The notes under the pieces are model-generated. The model was not told where the DNA came from, searched no databases, and worked only from the letters and a program-made list of their open reading frames with translations. 64,000 nucleotides of DNA from positions 62,001 to 126,000 of the forward strand of contig NZ_NFJU01000003.1 of the NCBI RefSeq assembly GCF_002160025.1. Direction: 5' to 3'. Positions within the stretch are counted from its first letter, which is position 1. Each line of letters starts with the position of its first letter. Shown one piece after another: positions 42,488-54,305 of the stretch. Both the position numbers and the translations under genes were made by a program. This DNA comes from Anaeromassilibacillus sp. An200 (GTDB taxonomy: Bacteria > Bacillota > Clostridia > Oscillospirales > Acutalibacteraceae).

Positions 42488-44095
42488 GTGGAACGGCGGG
42501 TGGCAGGCTTTTTTGGAATCGTAATGCTGGGGCTTCTGATCTGCATTTTGAGCGTATATACGCTTTCGCTGGGAGAATCGCTGGCGGAAACGGCGCAGCG
42601 GCAGAGCAGCTACCGGCTGACAGTGAACGAGACGCGCGGAACCATTTATGACTGCAATCTGCTTGCGCTTACGGGAGAGCAGGAGCGCTGGGTGGCCGCG
42701 GTGGCTCCCGGCGTGCAAACGGCCTCCGATCTCAGCCGCGCGATGGGGAGCGACGGTGTCGCGGAAATCTCCTCCCTTCTGCAAAACGGCACACCGTTTG
42801 CCCTGTCCCTTCCGTCAAACGTGTCCGGGGATGGGATTCTGACCTTCCAGATCCCGGAGCGGTACGGGGATTCCCAGCTGGCTGTCCATGCGATCGGATA
42901 TCTTGACGGTTCCGGGCATGGTGTGGCGGGCATGGAAAAAGCATACGAAGAGTATTTGTCAGAGCAGAAAGGGGAAATATCTGTTCTGTATCAGGTGGAT
43001 GCCCTGCATCGTGCGCTGGCGGGTGAAACGCCCACTGTGACCGATACGACGTATCTTGGGAAAGGCGGGCTGGTGCTGACGCTGGATAAACGGATTCAGG
43101 AGATCGCAGAACAGGCAGCGGAAAAATCGCTGACAAAGGGAGCTGTTCTCGTGGCGGAGGTGCCGTCCTGCAAAATCCGGGCTATGGTGAGCCTGCCGAC
43201 GTTTGATCCGAACGAGGTGGCCCAGCTTCTGGAGGACGATGACTCCCCACTGATGAACCGCTGTCTGGCTCCGTACAGCGTCGGTTCCGTGTTCAAGCTG
43301 GTTTCCGCTGCCGCTGCGCTGGAGTCTGGACTGACTCCGGATGTTTCCTATGAGTGTACCGGCAGTATTACGGTTTCCGGCGGCGATTTCCATTGCTACA
43401 ATGAGGAATCCCATGGCGTGGAGGATATGCAGTCCGCGATCGCCAATTCCTGCAACACCTACTTTGTCCATCTCATGCAGCAGGTGGATCCTTCCCTGTT
43501 TCTCAATATGGCAAAACGCTTCGGCTTTGGCTCCGGGACACAGCTTGCCCCGGGATATGTGTCCAGCTCCGGGATTTTGCCGTCGGAAAGCTCTCTGCGG
43601 GTTCCACAGGCTTTGGCAAATTTTTCCTTTGGACAGGGGGAACTGACCGCTACTCCGCTCCAGATTCTGGGAATGGTGAACGCAATTGCTTCCGATGGAG
43701 AGTATACGGCGCCTTCGCTGGTGCAGGGAACGGTTGACGCCTCTCTCCAAACCGTGTCCGGCGTGGAGGAACAGGAACCAACGCGTGTTTTGAGCGCTTA
43801 CCACGCCGCTCTTTTGCAAAATTTCATGCGTGCGTCTGTGGAGGACGGCACCAGTACCAAGTATTCTCCCGCGCATGGCGGGGCGGGAGCCAAAACAGCG
43901 ACGGCGCAGACAGGCCGCTTTGACGAAAATGGGGTGGAGCAGGTCCATTCCTGGTTCGCGGGCTTTTACCCGTATGACGATCCCCAATATGTGATTGTTG
44001 TCTTTTCCGAAACGGGAACAGGAGGCGGCCCCACCTGCGGCCCTGTTTTCCAGGAGATTGCCGACGGCCTTTGGGAGCTGTTTCTTTCCCAGTAA
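42488..44095 (+). CDS. Penicillin-binding protein (class B transpeptidase)
   Basis: 535 residues, GTG start with GGGGG 7 nt upstream. One N-terminal membrane span (residues 6-28) is followed by the catalytic SxxK (SVGSVFK, near residue 260), SxN (SCN, near 322) and a KTATAQTG box near 460. The N-terminal dimerisation region is short, about 200 residues. It crosslinks peptidoglycan peptides outside the membrane, probably as a FtsI/SpoVD-class protein without PASTA domains. Confidence 0.88.
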   Translation: MERRVAGFFGIVMLGLLICILSVYTLSLGESLAETAQRQSSYRLTVNETRGTIYDCNLLALTGEQERWVAAVAPGVQTASDLSRAMGSDGVAEISSLLQNGTPFALSLPSNVSGDGILTFQIPERYGDSQLAVHAIGYLDGSGHGVAGMEKAYEEYLSEQKGEISVLYQVDALHRALAGETPTVTDTTYLGKGGLVLTLDKRIQEIAEQAAEKSLTKGAVLVAEVPSCKIRAMVSLPTFDPNEVAQLLEDDDSPLMNRCLAPYSVGSVFKLVSAAAALESGLTPDVSYECTGSITVSGGDFHCYNEESHGVEDMQSAIANSCNTYFVHLMQQVDPSLFLNMAKRFGFGSGTQLAPGYVSSSGILPSESSLRVPQALANFSFGQGELTATPLQILGMVNAIASDGEYTAPSLVQGTVDASLQTVSGVEEQEPTRVLSAYHAALLQNFMRASVEDGTSTKYSPAHGGAGAKTATAQTGRFDENGVEQVHSWFAGFYPYDDPQYVIVVFSETGTGGGPTCGPVFQEIADGLWELFLSQ

Positions 44096-44140
44096 AACGG
44101 AGAAACGCTTTGAAAGGCGAAATTCTGTGAGATTTGTCGG

Positions 44141-44169
44141 TTGACAACCGGGGAGAATCCGGCTATAAT
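44141..44169 (+). promoter_or_regulatory. Promoter of alaS
   Basis: -35 TTGACA (44141-44146) and -10 TATAAT (44164-44169) with a 17 bp spacer; start site just before the T-box leader. Confidence 0.85.
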
Positions 44170-44179
44170 TTTTATGTTT

Positions 44180-44446
44180 CATAGGAGCCTGAGGAGCGGC
44201 TGTACCGTGTCCGTGAGGCTTCCGGCATTGAAGGGAAACGCGCTGTGTCGCTTCGCGCAGAGAGGCCCTTGTCCTTCGGGACGCTGTGAGAGGGCTGCGA
44301 AAGGGTACGGAGGCGGCCGTCCCGGAGCCCCGTGCGAAGAGTACGGCGTTTTCCGCGTTAAGGAGACAAGAGAGGCGCTGCGGCGCAATTTGGGTGGTAC
44401 CACGGGTTTCCCCGTCCCATATTGGGAGGGGGAGCCCTTTTCTTTT
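44180..44446 (+). promoter_or_regulatory. T-box riboswitch leader of alaS
   Basis: The conserved T-box GGGTGGTACCACGG lies at 44392-44405. A terminator hairpin (arms around GGGTTTCCCC ... GGGGGAGCCC and a TTTTCTTTTT tail) occupies 44404-44446. The sequence upstream is GC-rich and folds into several stems that should form stem I. Uncharged tRNA binding prevents the terminator and allows alaS expression. Alanine specificity is taken from the downstream gene; I could not place the specifier codon. Confidence 0.9.
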
Positions 44447-44493
44447 TGCGCAGGCCGCAAACATGATTTCAGAATAAGGAGTCGGGTCAAGTT

Positions 44494-47127
<2,634 letters not shown>

Positions 47128-47209
47128 TCTGCAAGGTTTGTTTGTGAGATTTCCGATACCCCCTGGCAAAAGAGACGAAAAAATTCTTTTCAGCACTTTT
47201 TTCATGTGC

Positions 47210-47335
47210 TATAATATGGAATGAAAAACGGATGTACGGAGTCCTGCGCCGGCGACTGCATCCTTGGTCAAAAAACCAGGAGCACCGCCCGCGTAAAGCT
47301 TCGGAGCGGCAAGGGAAAGTGGTGAGAATGAAAAA
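47210..47335 (+). promoter_or_regulatory. Promoter and structured leader before hinT
   Basis: A TATAAT (47210-47215) with a weak -35 precedes a ~115-nt leader with three possible hairpins: GGATG ... CATCC enclosing AGTC / GACT (around 47230-47264), TTGGTC / CCAGG (47265-47282), and CCGC ... GCGG (around 47288-47312). No known riboswitch class was recognised. Confidence 0.5.
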
Positions 47336-47677
47336 ATGAGCGATTGTATCTTTTGTAAAATTGCTGCGGGAGAGATCCCCAGTAAAAAAGCATACGAGGA
47401 TGAACGTGTTCTTGCTTTCTACGATTTGGAACCGCAGGCTCCCGTTCATGTCCTGATTATCCCGAAGGAGCATATTGCTTCCGTTGCGGAGATCACGGAG
47501 GAAAATTCCGGCATTGCGGCGCATATCTTTGAGGTGGCGGCCCGTCTGGCCAAGGAACTTGGCTTGGAGGGCGGTTTCCGGCTGGTGGCCAATACAGGAG
47601 CCGACGGCGGGCAGACGGTACAGCATCTGCATGTCCATCTGCTGGGCGGCCGTTCCATGAAGTGGCCTCCCGGCTGA
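47336..47677 (+). CDS. hinT: HIT family nucleotide hydrolase
   Basis: 113 residues. CIFCKIAAGEIPSKK at the N-terminus and the histidine triad QHLHVHLLGG near residue 100 identify a HinT-like protein. It hydrolyses adenosine phosphoramidates and similar nucleotides. Commonly encoded near alaS in Clostridia, as here. Confidence 0.95.
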   Translation: MSDCIFCKIAAGEIPSKKAYEDERVLAFYDLEPQAPVHVLIIPKEHIASVAEITEENSGIAAHIFEVAARLAKELGLEGGFRLVANTGADGGQTVQHLHVHLLGGRSMKWPPG

Positions 47678-47717
47678 GAAATGCTGTCCTTCATTTTGCA
47701 GGAAAAGAGGAGTTTGT

Positions 47718-48281
47718 ATGAGCGATACGGATCGAAAGTATTATCATATGGAAATTGCCGGGTGCAGCCGGGAGCTTCCGATTTGCCCCATCAGCGACAC
47801 GATGGATATCGCGGGCTTTGTGATGCTGGGCGATGTGGAAATTACGGAACATACCGCTAAGGCATTGCTGGAAAAATGTCCTGAGCATGATGTCATCATC
47901 ACCGCCGAGACAAAGGGAATTCCGCTGGCCTATGAAATGGCCCGGCAGGGATGCCGCAGATATGTGGTGGCCCGCAAAAGTGTGAAAGCATACATGCGCA
48001 ACCCAATCCATGTGGAGGTCAAATCCATCACGACGGATCATGTGCAGAAGCTGTTCCTTGCGGAGGATGATTATCGGGATTTGAAGGGCAAGCGCGTGCT
48101 GATTGTGGATGACGTGATCAGCACAGGTGAATCCCTTGCGGCCATTGAAAGCCTTGTGCTGCAATTTGGCGGCGTGATTGTCGGGCGGGCCTGCGTACTT
48201 GCGGAAGGTGACGCCATGCATCGGGACGATATTATTTTTCTGGAGCCTCTCCCGCTGTTTACCAAAGAGGAGAATGCTTGA
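47718..48281 (+). CDS. Purine-type phosphoribosyltransferase
   Basis: 187 residues. The PRPP-binding motif VLIVDDVISTGESL near residue 125 is canonical. The N-terminal half (ITAETKGIPLAYEMAR) resembles adenine/xanthine phosphoribosyltransferases. It probably salvages a purine base using PRPP; the base cannot be named from the sequence. Confidence 0.85.
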   Translation: MSDTDRKYYHMEIAGCSRELPICPISDTMDIAGFVMLGDVEITEHTAKALLEKCPEHDVIITAETKGIPLAYEMARQGCRRYVVARKSVKAYMRNPIHVEVKSITTDHVQKLFLAEDDYRDLKGKRVLIVDDVISTGESLAAIESLVLQFGGVIVGRACVLAEGDAMHRDDIIFLEPLPLFTKEENA

Positions 48282-48371
48282 TTTTTCTGTTTTTTCAGAA
48301 GAACCCCGGGAAATGACACCGCCGCCAACAGAATAGAAGGGGGCGGTCTGTAAAGGGGGCTTTTCGTCAGA

Positions 48372-50579
48372 ATGAAGCGGCCGCTGGCGCTGGTAGGTTT
48401 TTCGTATCTGCTGGCGTTGACGGTCGCTCTTTTCTTTGGTGAAAGACTGTCACCTTACTTTGCTTGTACGGCGTCAATTTTATTCACCATTTTCTTCCTT
48501 TGCAAACGGTTTCGCAAAGGCATGGTTCTCTCAGCTTCCATGCTGGCTGCGGCGCTTGCGTTCAGCAGCTTTTCCGCGGAATCCTCCCGTCTTTCCTGTG
48601 TCGAAAATCTTCACGGTTTGGAGACGGAAATCAGCGGGGTTGTGGTGGATCTTCCCTATAACGAAAACTATCGCACCTGTTATTTGCTGGAAGTGCGTCG
48701 GGTTGAGAATCATGAGTTTCCCACAAACGGCCGTATCCTGGTCTATGCCAAGGAGCCCATCGCAGATGGGCCGGGAGACTGTGTGGAAGGCACCATGCGT
48801 CTGTTTCTTCCGGATGGCAGCACCGGTCCTTTTGGACAGCGTGCTTCCTTGGCGGCGGAGGGAGTCTATTTGTATGCGTTTCCGGTAGATGAAGGAGCGA
48901 TCTCTGTTCCAGACAGGGAGAATTCCCTCTGGATCTCCATCCTCTCCTGGAAGGAACGCTTGTATGATGCGGCAGATTCCGTCTTTTCCCGCTCTGATTC
49001 CGCGTTCGTCAAGGCTTTGCTGTTTGGGGACAAGCATGAGTTGTCCAAGGAAGTGCAGGAGAATTTCCGCGTGTCCGGTGTGTCGCATCTTCTGGCGGTA
49101 TCGGGCTTCCATCTGGCCGTGGTAACGCAGCTTCTCACCTTGCTTCTGCGTGCGCTCCGTCTCCCGCGTCCTGTCTGTGTGCTGGGGGTGGCGGGAGGTA
49201 TTCTTTTGTTTATGGCCACGGCGGGCTTTTCGTTCTCTGTCTGCCGCAGCGGGATCATGTGTCTGACTTTGCTGATGGGCGAGTGCTGTTCCCGCCGGGC
49301 AGATACCATGAATTCTCTGGGGTTGGCCGTGCTGCTGCTTTGCCTGCACAATCCATATGCGGCTGCGGATACAGGATTTCTCCTTTCAGCGTCTGCCACC
49401 GCCGGAATTTCGCTTTATGCGGGAAGGCTGCAAAAAGCGCTGGAACGGCTGCACGGTTCCCATCCGCTTTTGCACCGTTTGCTGCGTCCGGTTTATGCTC
49501 TCCTTGCTTCTACGCTGGGTGCGCTTTTGTTTACCCTTCCGCTGACCCTTCCTCTGTTTGGAACCATCTCACCGGCGGCTATTCCTGCCAATCTTCTGAT
49601 GATGGTTCCATCCTCTCTGCTGCTTCAGCTTTCCTTCCTCACGGTTTTGCTGGCTGTGGTTGCGCCGGGAGCGGCATCGATCGCGGCGCTTCCCGTTTCC
49701 TGGCTTTGCCGGTATCTCAAAAGCTGTGCTGATTTTCTCTCTGATTTGCCGTTTGCCAGCTTTTCCTTTTCCGGCAGAGAGGCGTTTCTGTGGCTGGGGT
49801 GTGCGCTGTTCCTTTTTGGATTGGCGGTGCTGCTTGGGCGCAGCCGTCCCAAATTCCGGTTGACCGGCCTGCTTTGCGTGATTCTCTTTTTGGTTACACT
49901 CTTGGCGCATCAGATTTCCCTGCGCAATGTGACAAGCTGTTCGGTGCTTTCCTCCGGCGACGGCATTTCCATTGTGTTGACGAGGAATGGCCGCGCAGCC
50001 GTTGTTGGGTGCGGCGGGTATTCTCAAAGTCCTGTTTTGCGGGAACTGGATGCACAGAATATAAAGGAACTGGATTTGCTTGCCCTTGTGAGTGGGAGCT
50101 TTGAAGAGGGGAGCAATGCCGGGCATACGCTGGAAAAGAAGCCGGCAGCCATTCTTCTTTGCGACAGGGAATCTTTGGCCAATGCAACGCTGCTCAACGG
50201 ATCGGAAAAAGCAGGGGAGACGATTTGCTGTGAAAAGGGGTATACGGTTTCTCTCTGGGACGATGCGGTTTCCATTGAACGCACCGAAGATTTTGTCCGG
50301 ATTCTGTGCGGGAATGAGAAAATTCTGCTTTGGCCGGAGAAGGCAGAGGAAGAAAAGCTGCCGGAGGATTGGAAAGACTGTACCATTCTGGTGATGGAGG
50401 AAACACCGGAATCCCTTGCCGGTTTTTCACCGGATTACGGAATCTTTTGTATGGATGAGGATACAGTGAGCCGTGTCTGGCATATGGATTACAGCTTCCT
50501 TCCTCTTGCGACGGAGGACGGACCGATCGAGATCCGAATTGGCGAAGAAAACACAACACAGGTAAGGAGGGAGCTTTGA
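48372..50579 (+). CDS. comEC: ComEC/Rec2-family DNA-uptake membrane protein
   Basis: 735 residues. An N-terminal OB-like region with two membrane spans (residues ~1-130), the Competence domain (LLFGDKHELSKEVQENFRVSGVSHLLAVSGFHLAV near 218-250) with many membrane spans, and a C-terminal beta-lactamase-like remnant that lacks the full metal-binding HxHxDH motif. ComEC forms the channel for DNA entry during transformation. It is followed directly by holA. Confidence 0.9.
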   Translation: MKRPLALVGFSYLLALTVALFFGERLSPYFACTASILFTIFFLCKRFRKGMVLSASMLAAALAFSSFSAESSRLSCVENLHGLETEISGVVVDLPYNENYRTCYLLEVRRVENHEFPTNGRILVYAKEPIADGPGDCVEGTMRLFLPDGSTGPFGQRASLAAEGVYLYAFPVDEGAISVPDRENSLWISILSWKERLYDAADSVFSRSDSAFVKALLFGDKHELSKEVQENFRVSGVSHLLAVSGFHLAVVTQLLTLLLRALRLPRPVCVLGVAGGILLFMATAGFSFSVCRSGIMCLTLLMGECCSRRADTMNSLGLAVLLLCLHNPYAAADTGFLLSASATAGISLYAGRLQKALERLHGSHPLLHRLLRPVYALLASTLGALLFTLPLTLPLFGTISPAAIPANLLMMVPSSLLLQLSFLTVLLAVVAPGAASIAALPVSWLCRYLKSCADFLSDLPFASFSFSGREAFLWLGCALFLFGLAVLLGRSRPKFRLTGLLCVILFLVTLLAHQISLRNVTSCSVLSSGDGISIVLTRNGRAAVVGCGGYSQSPVLRELDAQNIKELDLLALVSGSFEEGSNAGHTLEKKPAAILLCDRESLANATLLNGSEKAGETICCEKGYTVSLWDDAVSIERTEDFVRILCGNEKILLWPEKAEEEKLPEDWKDCTILVMEETPESLAGFSPDYGIFCMDEDTVSRVWHMDYSFLPLATEDGPIEIRIGEENTTQVRREL

Positions 50580-51632
50580 ATGCCTCAGCATACGGAATCG
50601 GAATTGAAAAAACAGCTGGATTCCGGTGAATTTGCCAGAGTCTATTTTTTCTATGGACCGGAAAAGTTTATGATAGAAAAATATACCAAGCGATTTCTGG
50701 AAAAAGCGGGAAATCTTCCTTTTCCGGATTTTAATGTGCAGCGCTTTGACGGCAGGGAGACGTCTGTGGATACCATTGCGGACGCCGTGGAAGCACTTCC
50801 TTTCATGGCGGAACGCAAATGTGTGACGGTCAGCGATTTTGACGTGGAGACCTGCGGAGCAGTGGAGCTGGGAAAGCTTCACGAACTTTTGGAAAATCTT
50901 CCGGACTCCACTTCCTTGTTGTTTTATTGTCCAGGCCTTGCGGTCGACGTGAAAAAATCATCCAAATGGAAAAAGTTTGCGGCGGCGGTGAATCAGGCCG
51001 GAGTCAGCACAGTGATGGAGCGCCGGACTGGCGCGGAGCTGGAAAAAACGCTTTGCGCGGCGGCCGCGAAACGAGGCTGTGACCTTTCCCGTCCCAACGC
51101 TTCCCGCATCGTTTCCTATGCGGGCAACGATCTGCGCACGCTCTATCATGAATTGGAAAAGCTGTGCTCCTATCAGGAGAAGGGGGAGATAACCGCCGCT
51201 CTGATCGATCGTCTGGTGACAAAGAATCTGGAAGCCAACGTGTTTGCGCTGGGAAAGGCAATTATCGCCGGAGAGTACGATAAGGCATACCGTGTTCTGG
51301 ATCTTTTGTTTTACCAGAATGAGGAGCCGGTTAACGTTTTGGCTGTGCTGTCCTCCTCGTATCTGGATCTCTATCGGGTGCGTTCTTCCATTCAAAGCGG
51401 CTTATCCGCGCAGACTCCCGCGCAGTATTTCGATTATAAAGGGAAAGAGTTTCGCCTGCGCAATGCGGAACGGGATGTGCGTTCCCTTTCTCTGTCGGCT
51501 TTGCGCGAAAGCCTGGATGTTCTTTTGGAAACGGACGCCGCTCTCAAGGGAGCAAGAGGAAGCCGCAGGATTATCATGGAAAAAATGATAGCGCGGCTGC
51601 TTCTCGCCGCGCAGAAGGAGAAAATGGCTTGA
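50580..51632 (+). CDS. holA: DNA polymerase III subunit delta
   Basis: 350 residues starting immediately after the comEC stop, behind AAGGAGGG. VYFFYGPEKFMIEKYTKRFLEKAG at the N-terminus and the ALGKAIIAGEYDKAYRVLDLLF domain are typical of HolA. It opens the sliding clamp as part of the clamp loader. The comEC-holA order is common in Clostridia. Confidence 0.93.
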   Translation: MPQHTESELKKQLDSGEFARVYFFYGPEKFMIEKYTKRFLEKAGNLPFPDFNVQRFDGRETSVDTIADAVEALPFMAERKCVTVSDFDVETCGAVELGKLHELLENLPDSTSLLFYCPGLAVDVKKSSKWKKFAAAVNQAGVSTVMERRTGAELEKTLCAAAAKRGCDLSRPNASRIVSYAGNDLRTLYHELEKLCSYQEKGEITAALIDRLVTKNLEANVFALGKAIIAGEYDKAYRVLDLLFYQNEEPVNVLAVLSSSYLDLYRVRSSIQSGLSAQTPAQYFDYKGKEFRLRNAERDVRSLSLSALRESLDVLLETDAALKGARGSRRIIMEKMIARLLLAAQKEKMA

Positions 51633-52225
51633 CAAAACTCAAAATAAAGGAAGCCGTCATCGTGGAGGGAAAGTATGACAAGATCAAGCTTTCCTCGCTG
51701 ATTGACGGCCTGATTATTGAAACGCATGGTTTTCAGATTTTTCGGGACAAAAAGCAGCTGTCTTTTCTCAGAAAGATGGCGGATACCAGAGGTTTGCTGG
51801 TTCTGACAGACAGTGACGGAGCAGGCTTTCAGATCCGCCACTATTTAACAGGGGCTATCGATCCTTCCAAAATCAAGCATGCCTATATTCCGGATATTTT
51901 GGGAAAAGAGCGCCGGAAAGAGAAACCTTCCAGCGAAGGAAAGCTGGGGGTGGAAGGACTGCCGGTGGAGATCCTGCGCGAGGCGATTTTGAGGGCGGGG
52001 GTGTCATGCGGAGAAGAACCGCGCGCCTCGTCGGCAGTACACCCCATCACAAAGCTGGATCTGTTTGAGGCAGGGCTGACAGGCCGCGATGACAGCGCGG
52101 CCAAACGGCGGCGTTTTTTGACCGCTGTTGGTCTGCCGGAGCATCTTTCTGTAAACTCCATGATTCCTGTTTTAAATTCCATGATGACTTACGAGGAGTT
52201 CATGGACAGAAGCAAGGGACTTTAG
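51629..52225 (+). CDS. Toprim/DUF4093 protein (RNase M5-like)
   Basis: 198 residues from a TTG that overlaps the holA stop; no ATG appears early enough. The N-terminal Toprim domain has VEGKYDKIKLSSL and the DSDGAG acidic motif; the C-terminal part corresponds to DUF4093. RNase M5 matures 5S rRNA in Firmicutes and has this build, so a similar role is likely. The TTG start means translation depends on coupling to holA. Confidence 0.82.
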   Translation: MTKLKIKEAVIVEGKYDKIKLSSLIDGLIIETHGFQIFRDKKQLSFLRKMADTRGLLVLTDSDGAGFQIRHYLTGAIDPSKIKHAYIPDILGKERRKEKPSSEGKLGVEGLPVEILREAILRAGVSCGEEPRASSAVHPITKLDLFEAGLTGRDDSAAKRRRFLTAVGLPEHLSVNSMIPVLNSMMTYEEFMDRSKGL

Positions 52226-52252
52226 AAAAAACTTCACCTTATGGAAAATAGT

Positions 52253-52729
52253 TTATTTTCCGCTATAGAGAGTCATGGAATAGTGTTGGCTGCAAATGTC
52301 AAATTGTTCCACATAGGGAATTCCGTTTTCATAAAGCCACCGTTCGATGAATTTTGGCTCGAACAGGAACAGCCGCTCCTTTTCCAGCATGGAATATCTC
52401 TGAAACGAGTTTGGAAAATGGGTTTGAAATGCCTGAATAAATTCCTCATTCTCCTGAGGGGTTCCAATTTCGCGGCAGATACCCTCCATTTGGATGTTGC
52501 CAGCGCAAAGCGCCGCATGAGGATTTTCCATTAATTGACGATATTTGCGGAAGGTGCAGTCTGTTTGAAAGAACAGCTTTTCTTTCAGAACAACGATGCT
52601 CATGCTCCGTGAACTGACTATACCGTTTAGGGAAGTGGACAGTACCATCACTTTGCCGGATCCCAGTTCCTCCCAAAATTGCTGATACCGTTCTTGAAAT
52701 ACAGAATCCGTTTGTTCCTGTTGATTCAT
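52253..52729 (-). CDS. Pyridoxamine 5'-phosphate oxidase-like flavoprotein
   Basis: 158 residues. VMVLSTSLNGIVSSRSMSIVV and LFFQTDCTFRKYRQL match the split-barrel FMN-binding fold of the PPOX-like family. These proteins usually bind FMN or F420/heme rather than act as true PdxH. Its start overlaps the phosphatase stop by 4 bp. Confidence 0.8.
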   Translation of the reverse strand: MNQQEQTDSVFQERYQQFWEELGSGKVMVLSTSLNGIVSSRSMSIVVLKEKLFFQTDCTFRKYRQLMENPHAALCAGNIQMEGICREIGTPQENEEFIQAFQTHFPNSFQRYSMLEKERLFLFEPKFIERWLYENGIPYVEQFDICSQHYSMTLYSGK

Positions 52730-53190
52730 ATTTTTTTCTCCTGTTTCAGGCGATGGAGCAGTGCTTCGCAGCCCTCCTGAATATCGCGGTAGGTTGTTTC
52801 AAAATCTCCCGTATACCAGGGATCCGCCACCTCACGGGGAGAATCGGTGAAATCAAGCAGACGGAACAGCTTTCCCTCTGGATCGCCTCCGCAGATCCGG
52901 CGCATATTGCGCAGATTCCAGTCATCCATTCCGATCAGATAGTCATATGCTTCGTAATCGCGCCGTGTCATCTGCACGGCGTGTTTTTCTGCGCAGGAGA
53001 TACCAAGTCCGTGGAGGATCCGCTGTGTGCCCCTGTGCACCGGGTTTCCAATTTCCTCTGTGCTGGTTGCCGCAGACGCGGTGCAAATTTTATCTCCATA
53101 GCCAGAACGTTCCGCTAGATCCCGCATCAGATATTCCGCCATCGGTGACCGGCAGATATTGCCGTGGCAAACGAAAAGTATTTTGGTCAT
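52726..53190 (-). CDS. Low-molecular-weight protein tyrosine phosphatase
   Basis: 154 residues. The catalytic loop VCHGNICRSP lies at residues 8-17 (C-x5-R), and the acid loop DPWYTGDF near 121 provides the general acid. Removes phosphate from tyrosine; often linked to exopolysaccharide or stress control. Co-transcribed with the downstream flavoprotein gene. Confidence 0.93.
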   Translation of the reverse strand: MTKILFVCHGNICRSPMAEYLMRDLAERSGYGDKICTASAATSTEEIGNPVHRGTQRILHGLGISCAEKHAVQMTRRDYEAYDYLIGMDDWNLRNMRRICGGDPEGKLFRLLDFTDSPREVADPWYTGDFETTYRDIQEGCEALLHRLKQEKKI

Positions 53191-53403
53191 TTCTTAAATC
53201 CTTTCTTCATTTTCCATCACACATTCTTTCTATGTATTGAGATATATCGGCGGCTTTTTTTAAAAATTAAATACCATTCTCCTCAACATAAAACAGTAAA
53301 TTTCAATATCGGTTCATTGGAAAATTGTGTGGCCGGGATTTGACCCAAGCGGTTCTGCGCAGCTTTTCCGGGGAATACTAATGAAGAAGAAAGGAGGTGC
53401 ACC

Positions 53404-53871
53404 ATGAAAAAGTGGGCACGATTTCTTTTGTTCCCTGCGGCGGCACTTGCGGCGGGGGCTTTGTCCGGATGGCTGACACGGGAAGCGATGCAGACCTCAT
53501 ATGAGGCCGTAAAAAAATCGCCGTTGACGCCGCCCGGATTTGTATTCCCAATCGCGTGGACGATTCTGTACCTGTTGATGGGCGTTGGAATGGCTCTGGT
53601 ATGGGGAGAAGAAGAGGAGGGCAGGAAGCAGGCGCTGGCCTTGTGGATTGCTCAGCTGGCGATGAACTTTACCTGGAGCCTGATTTTCTTTAACGCACAG
53701 AATTATCTGTTTGCTCTGGTGTGGCTGGTGATCCTGTGGCTGCTGATTTTGGCCATGACCCTCGTTTTTTACCGGATTCGTCCTGTTGCCGGGCTTTTGC
53801 AGATTCCATATCTGCTTTGGGTGGCATTTGCGGGATATTTGAATTATGCTATTTGGCAGCTTAATCCCTGA
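53404..53871 (+). CDS. TspO/MBR family protein
   Basis: 155 residues, five membrane spans, preceded by AAAGGAGGTGC. The family motifs [22 protein letters not shown] and WSLIFF are present. TspO binds porphyrins and cholesterol-like ligands in the membrane. A terminator follows. Confidence 0.92.
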   Translation: MKKWARFLLFPAAALAAGALSGWLTREAMQTSYEAVKKSPLTPPGFVFPIAWTILYLLMGVGMALVWGEEEEGRKQALALWIAQLAMNFTWSLIFFNAQNYLFALVWLVILWLLILAMTLVFYRIRPVAGLLQIPYLLWVAFAGYLNYAIWQLNP

Positions 53872-53881
53872 ATTTACAGAG

Positions 53882-53922
53882 GGCGCGGTGTGTTTCTGCT
53901 GTTGAGCAGGACACGCCGCGCT
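53882..53922 (+). terminator. Terminator after the TspO gene
   Basis: Arms GCGCGGTGTGT and ACACGCCGCGC around an inner hairpin (CTGCT / AGCAG), followed by TTTTCTTTT. Confidence 0.8.
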
Positions 53923-54006
53923 TTTCTTTTCCCCTTCCGCTGAAATCTTCTGTTGCCTGTACAATCGATCAATGCTACAATAAAATACCGGAAGGAAAGG
54001 GGAAAA

Positions 54007-54272
54007 GGTTTCTTCCCTTTGCAATATTTTCCGATCAGCGTCCAACGCCGGCGTATATCCGTTATTTGGGGAAGGTGCTTCCGGGCGCTGTATTTGGGCT
54101 GCTGATCGTCTACTGCCTGCGGGATGTGAACTTTTCCGCCGGGACTCATGGTTTGCCGGAGCTGGCGGCGATTGCCGTCACTGCTTGCCTGCACTTGTGG
54201 AAACGAAAAATGCTCCTCTCCATCGCGGGAGGAACGATATGCTATATGCTGCTGATACAGATGGTTTTCTGA
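54007..54272 (+). pseudogene. AzlD-like branched-chain amino acid permease remnant
   Basis: The frame reads [28 protein letters not shown], then [11 protein letters not shown] ... [20 protein letters not shown], which match the middle and C-terminus of AzlD. The first membrane span and a start codon are missing upstream, so only about 85 of ~105-110 residues remain. An internal ATG at 54066 would give only 68 residues. No azlC is nearby. I infer a decayed copy left by deletion. Confidence 0.65.
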
Positions 54273-54305
54273 GGGATTTCCCTCAAATCCGGAGAGAGAA
54301 GAGGA

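Noticed and set aside
47216-47335. Known riboswitch (ZTP, THF, preQ1, T-box) or SRP RNA in the hinT leader
   Set aside because: Required conserved cores are absent.
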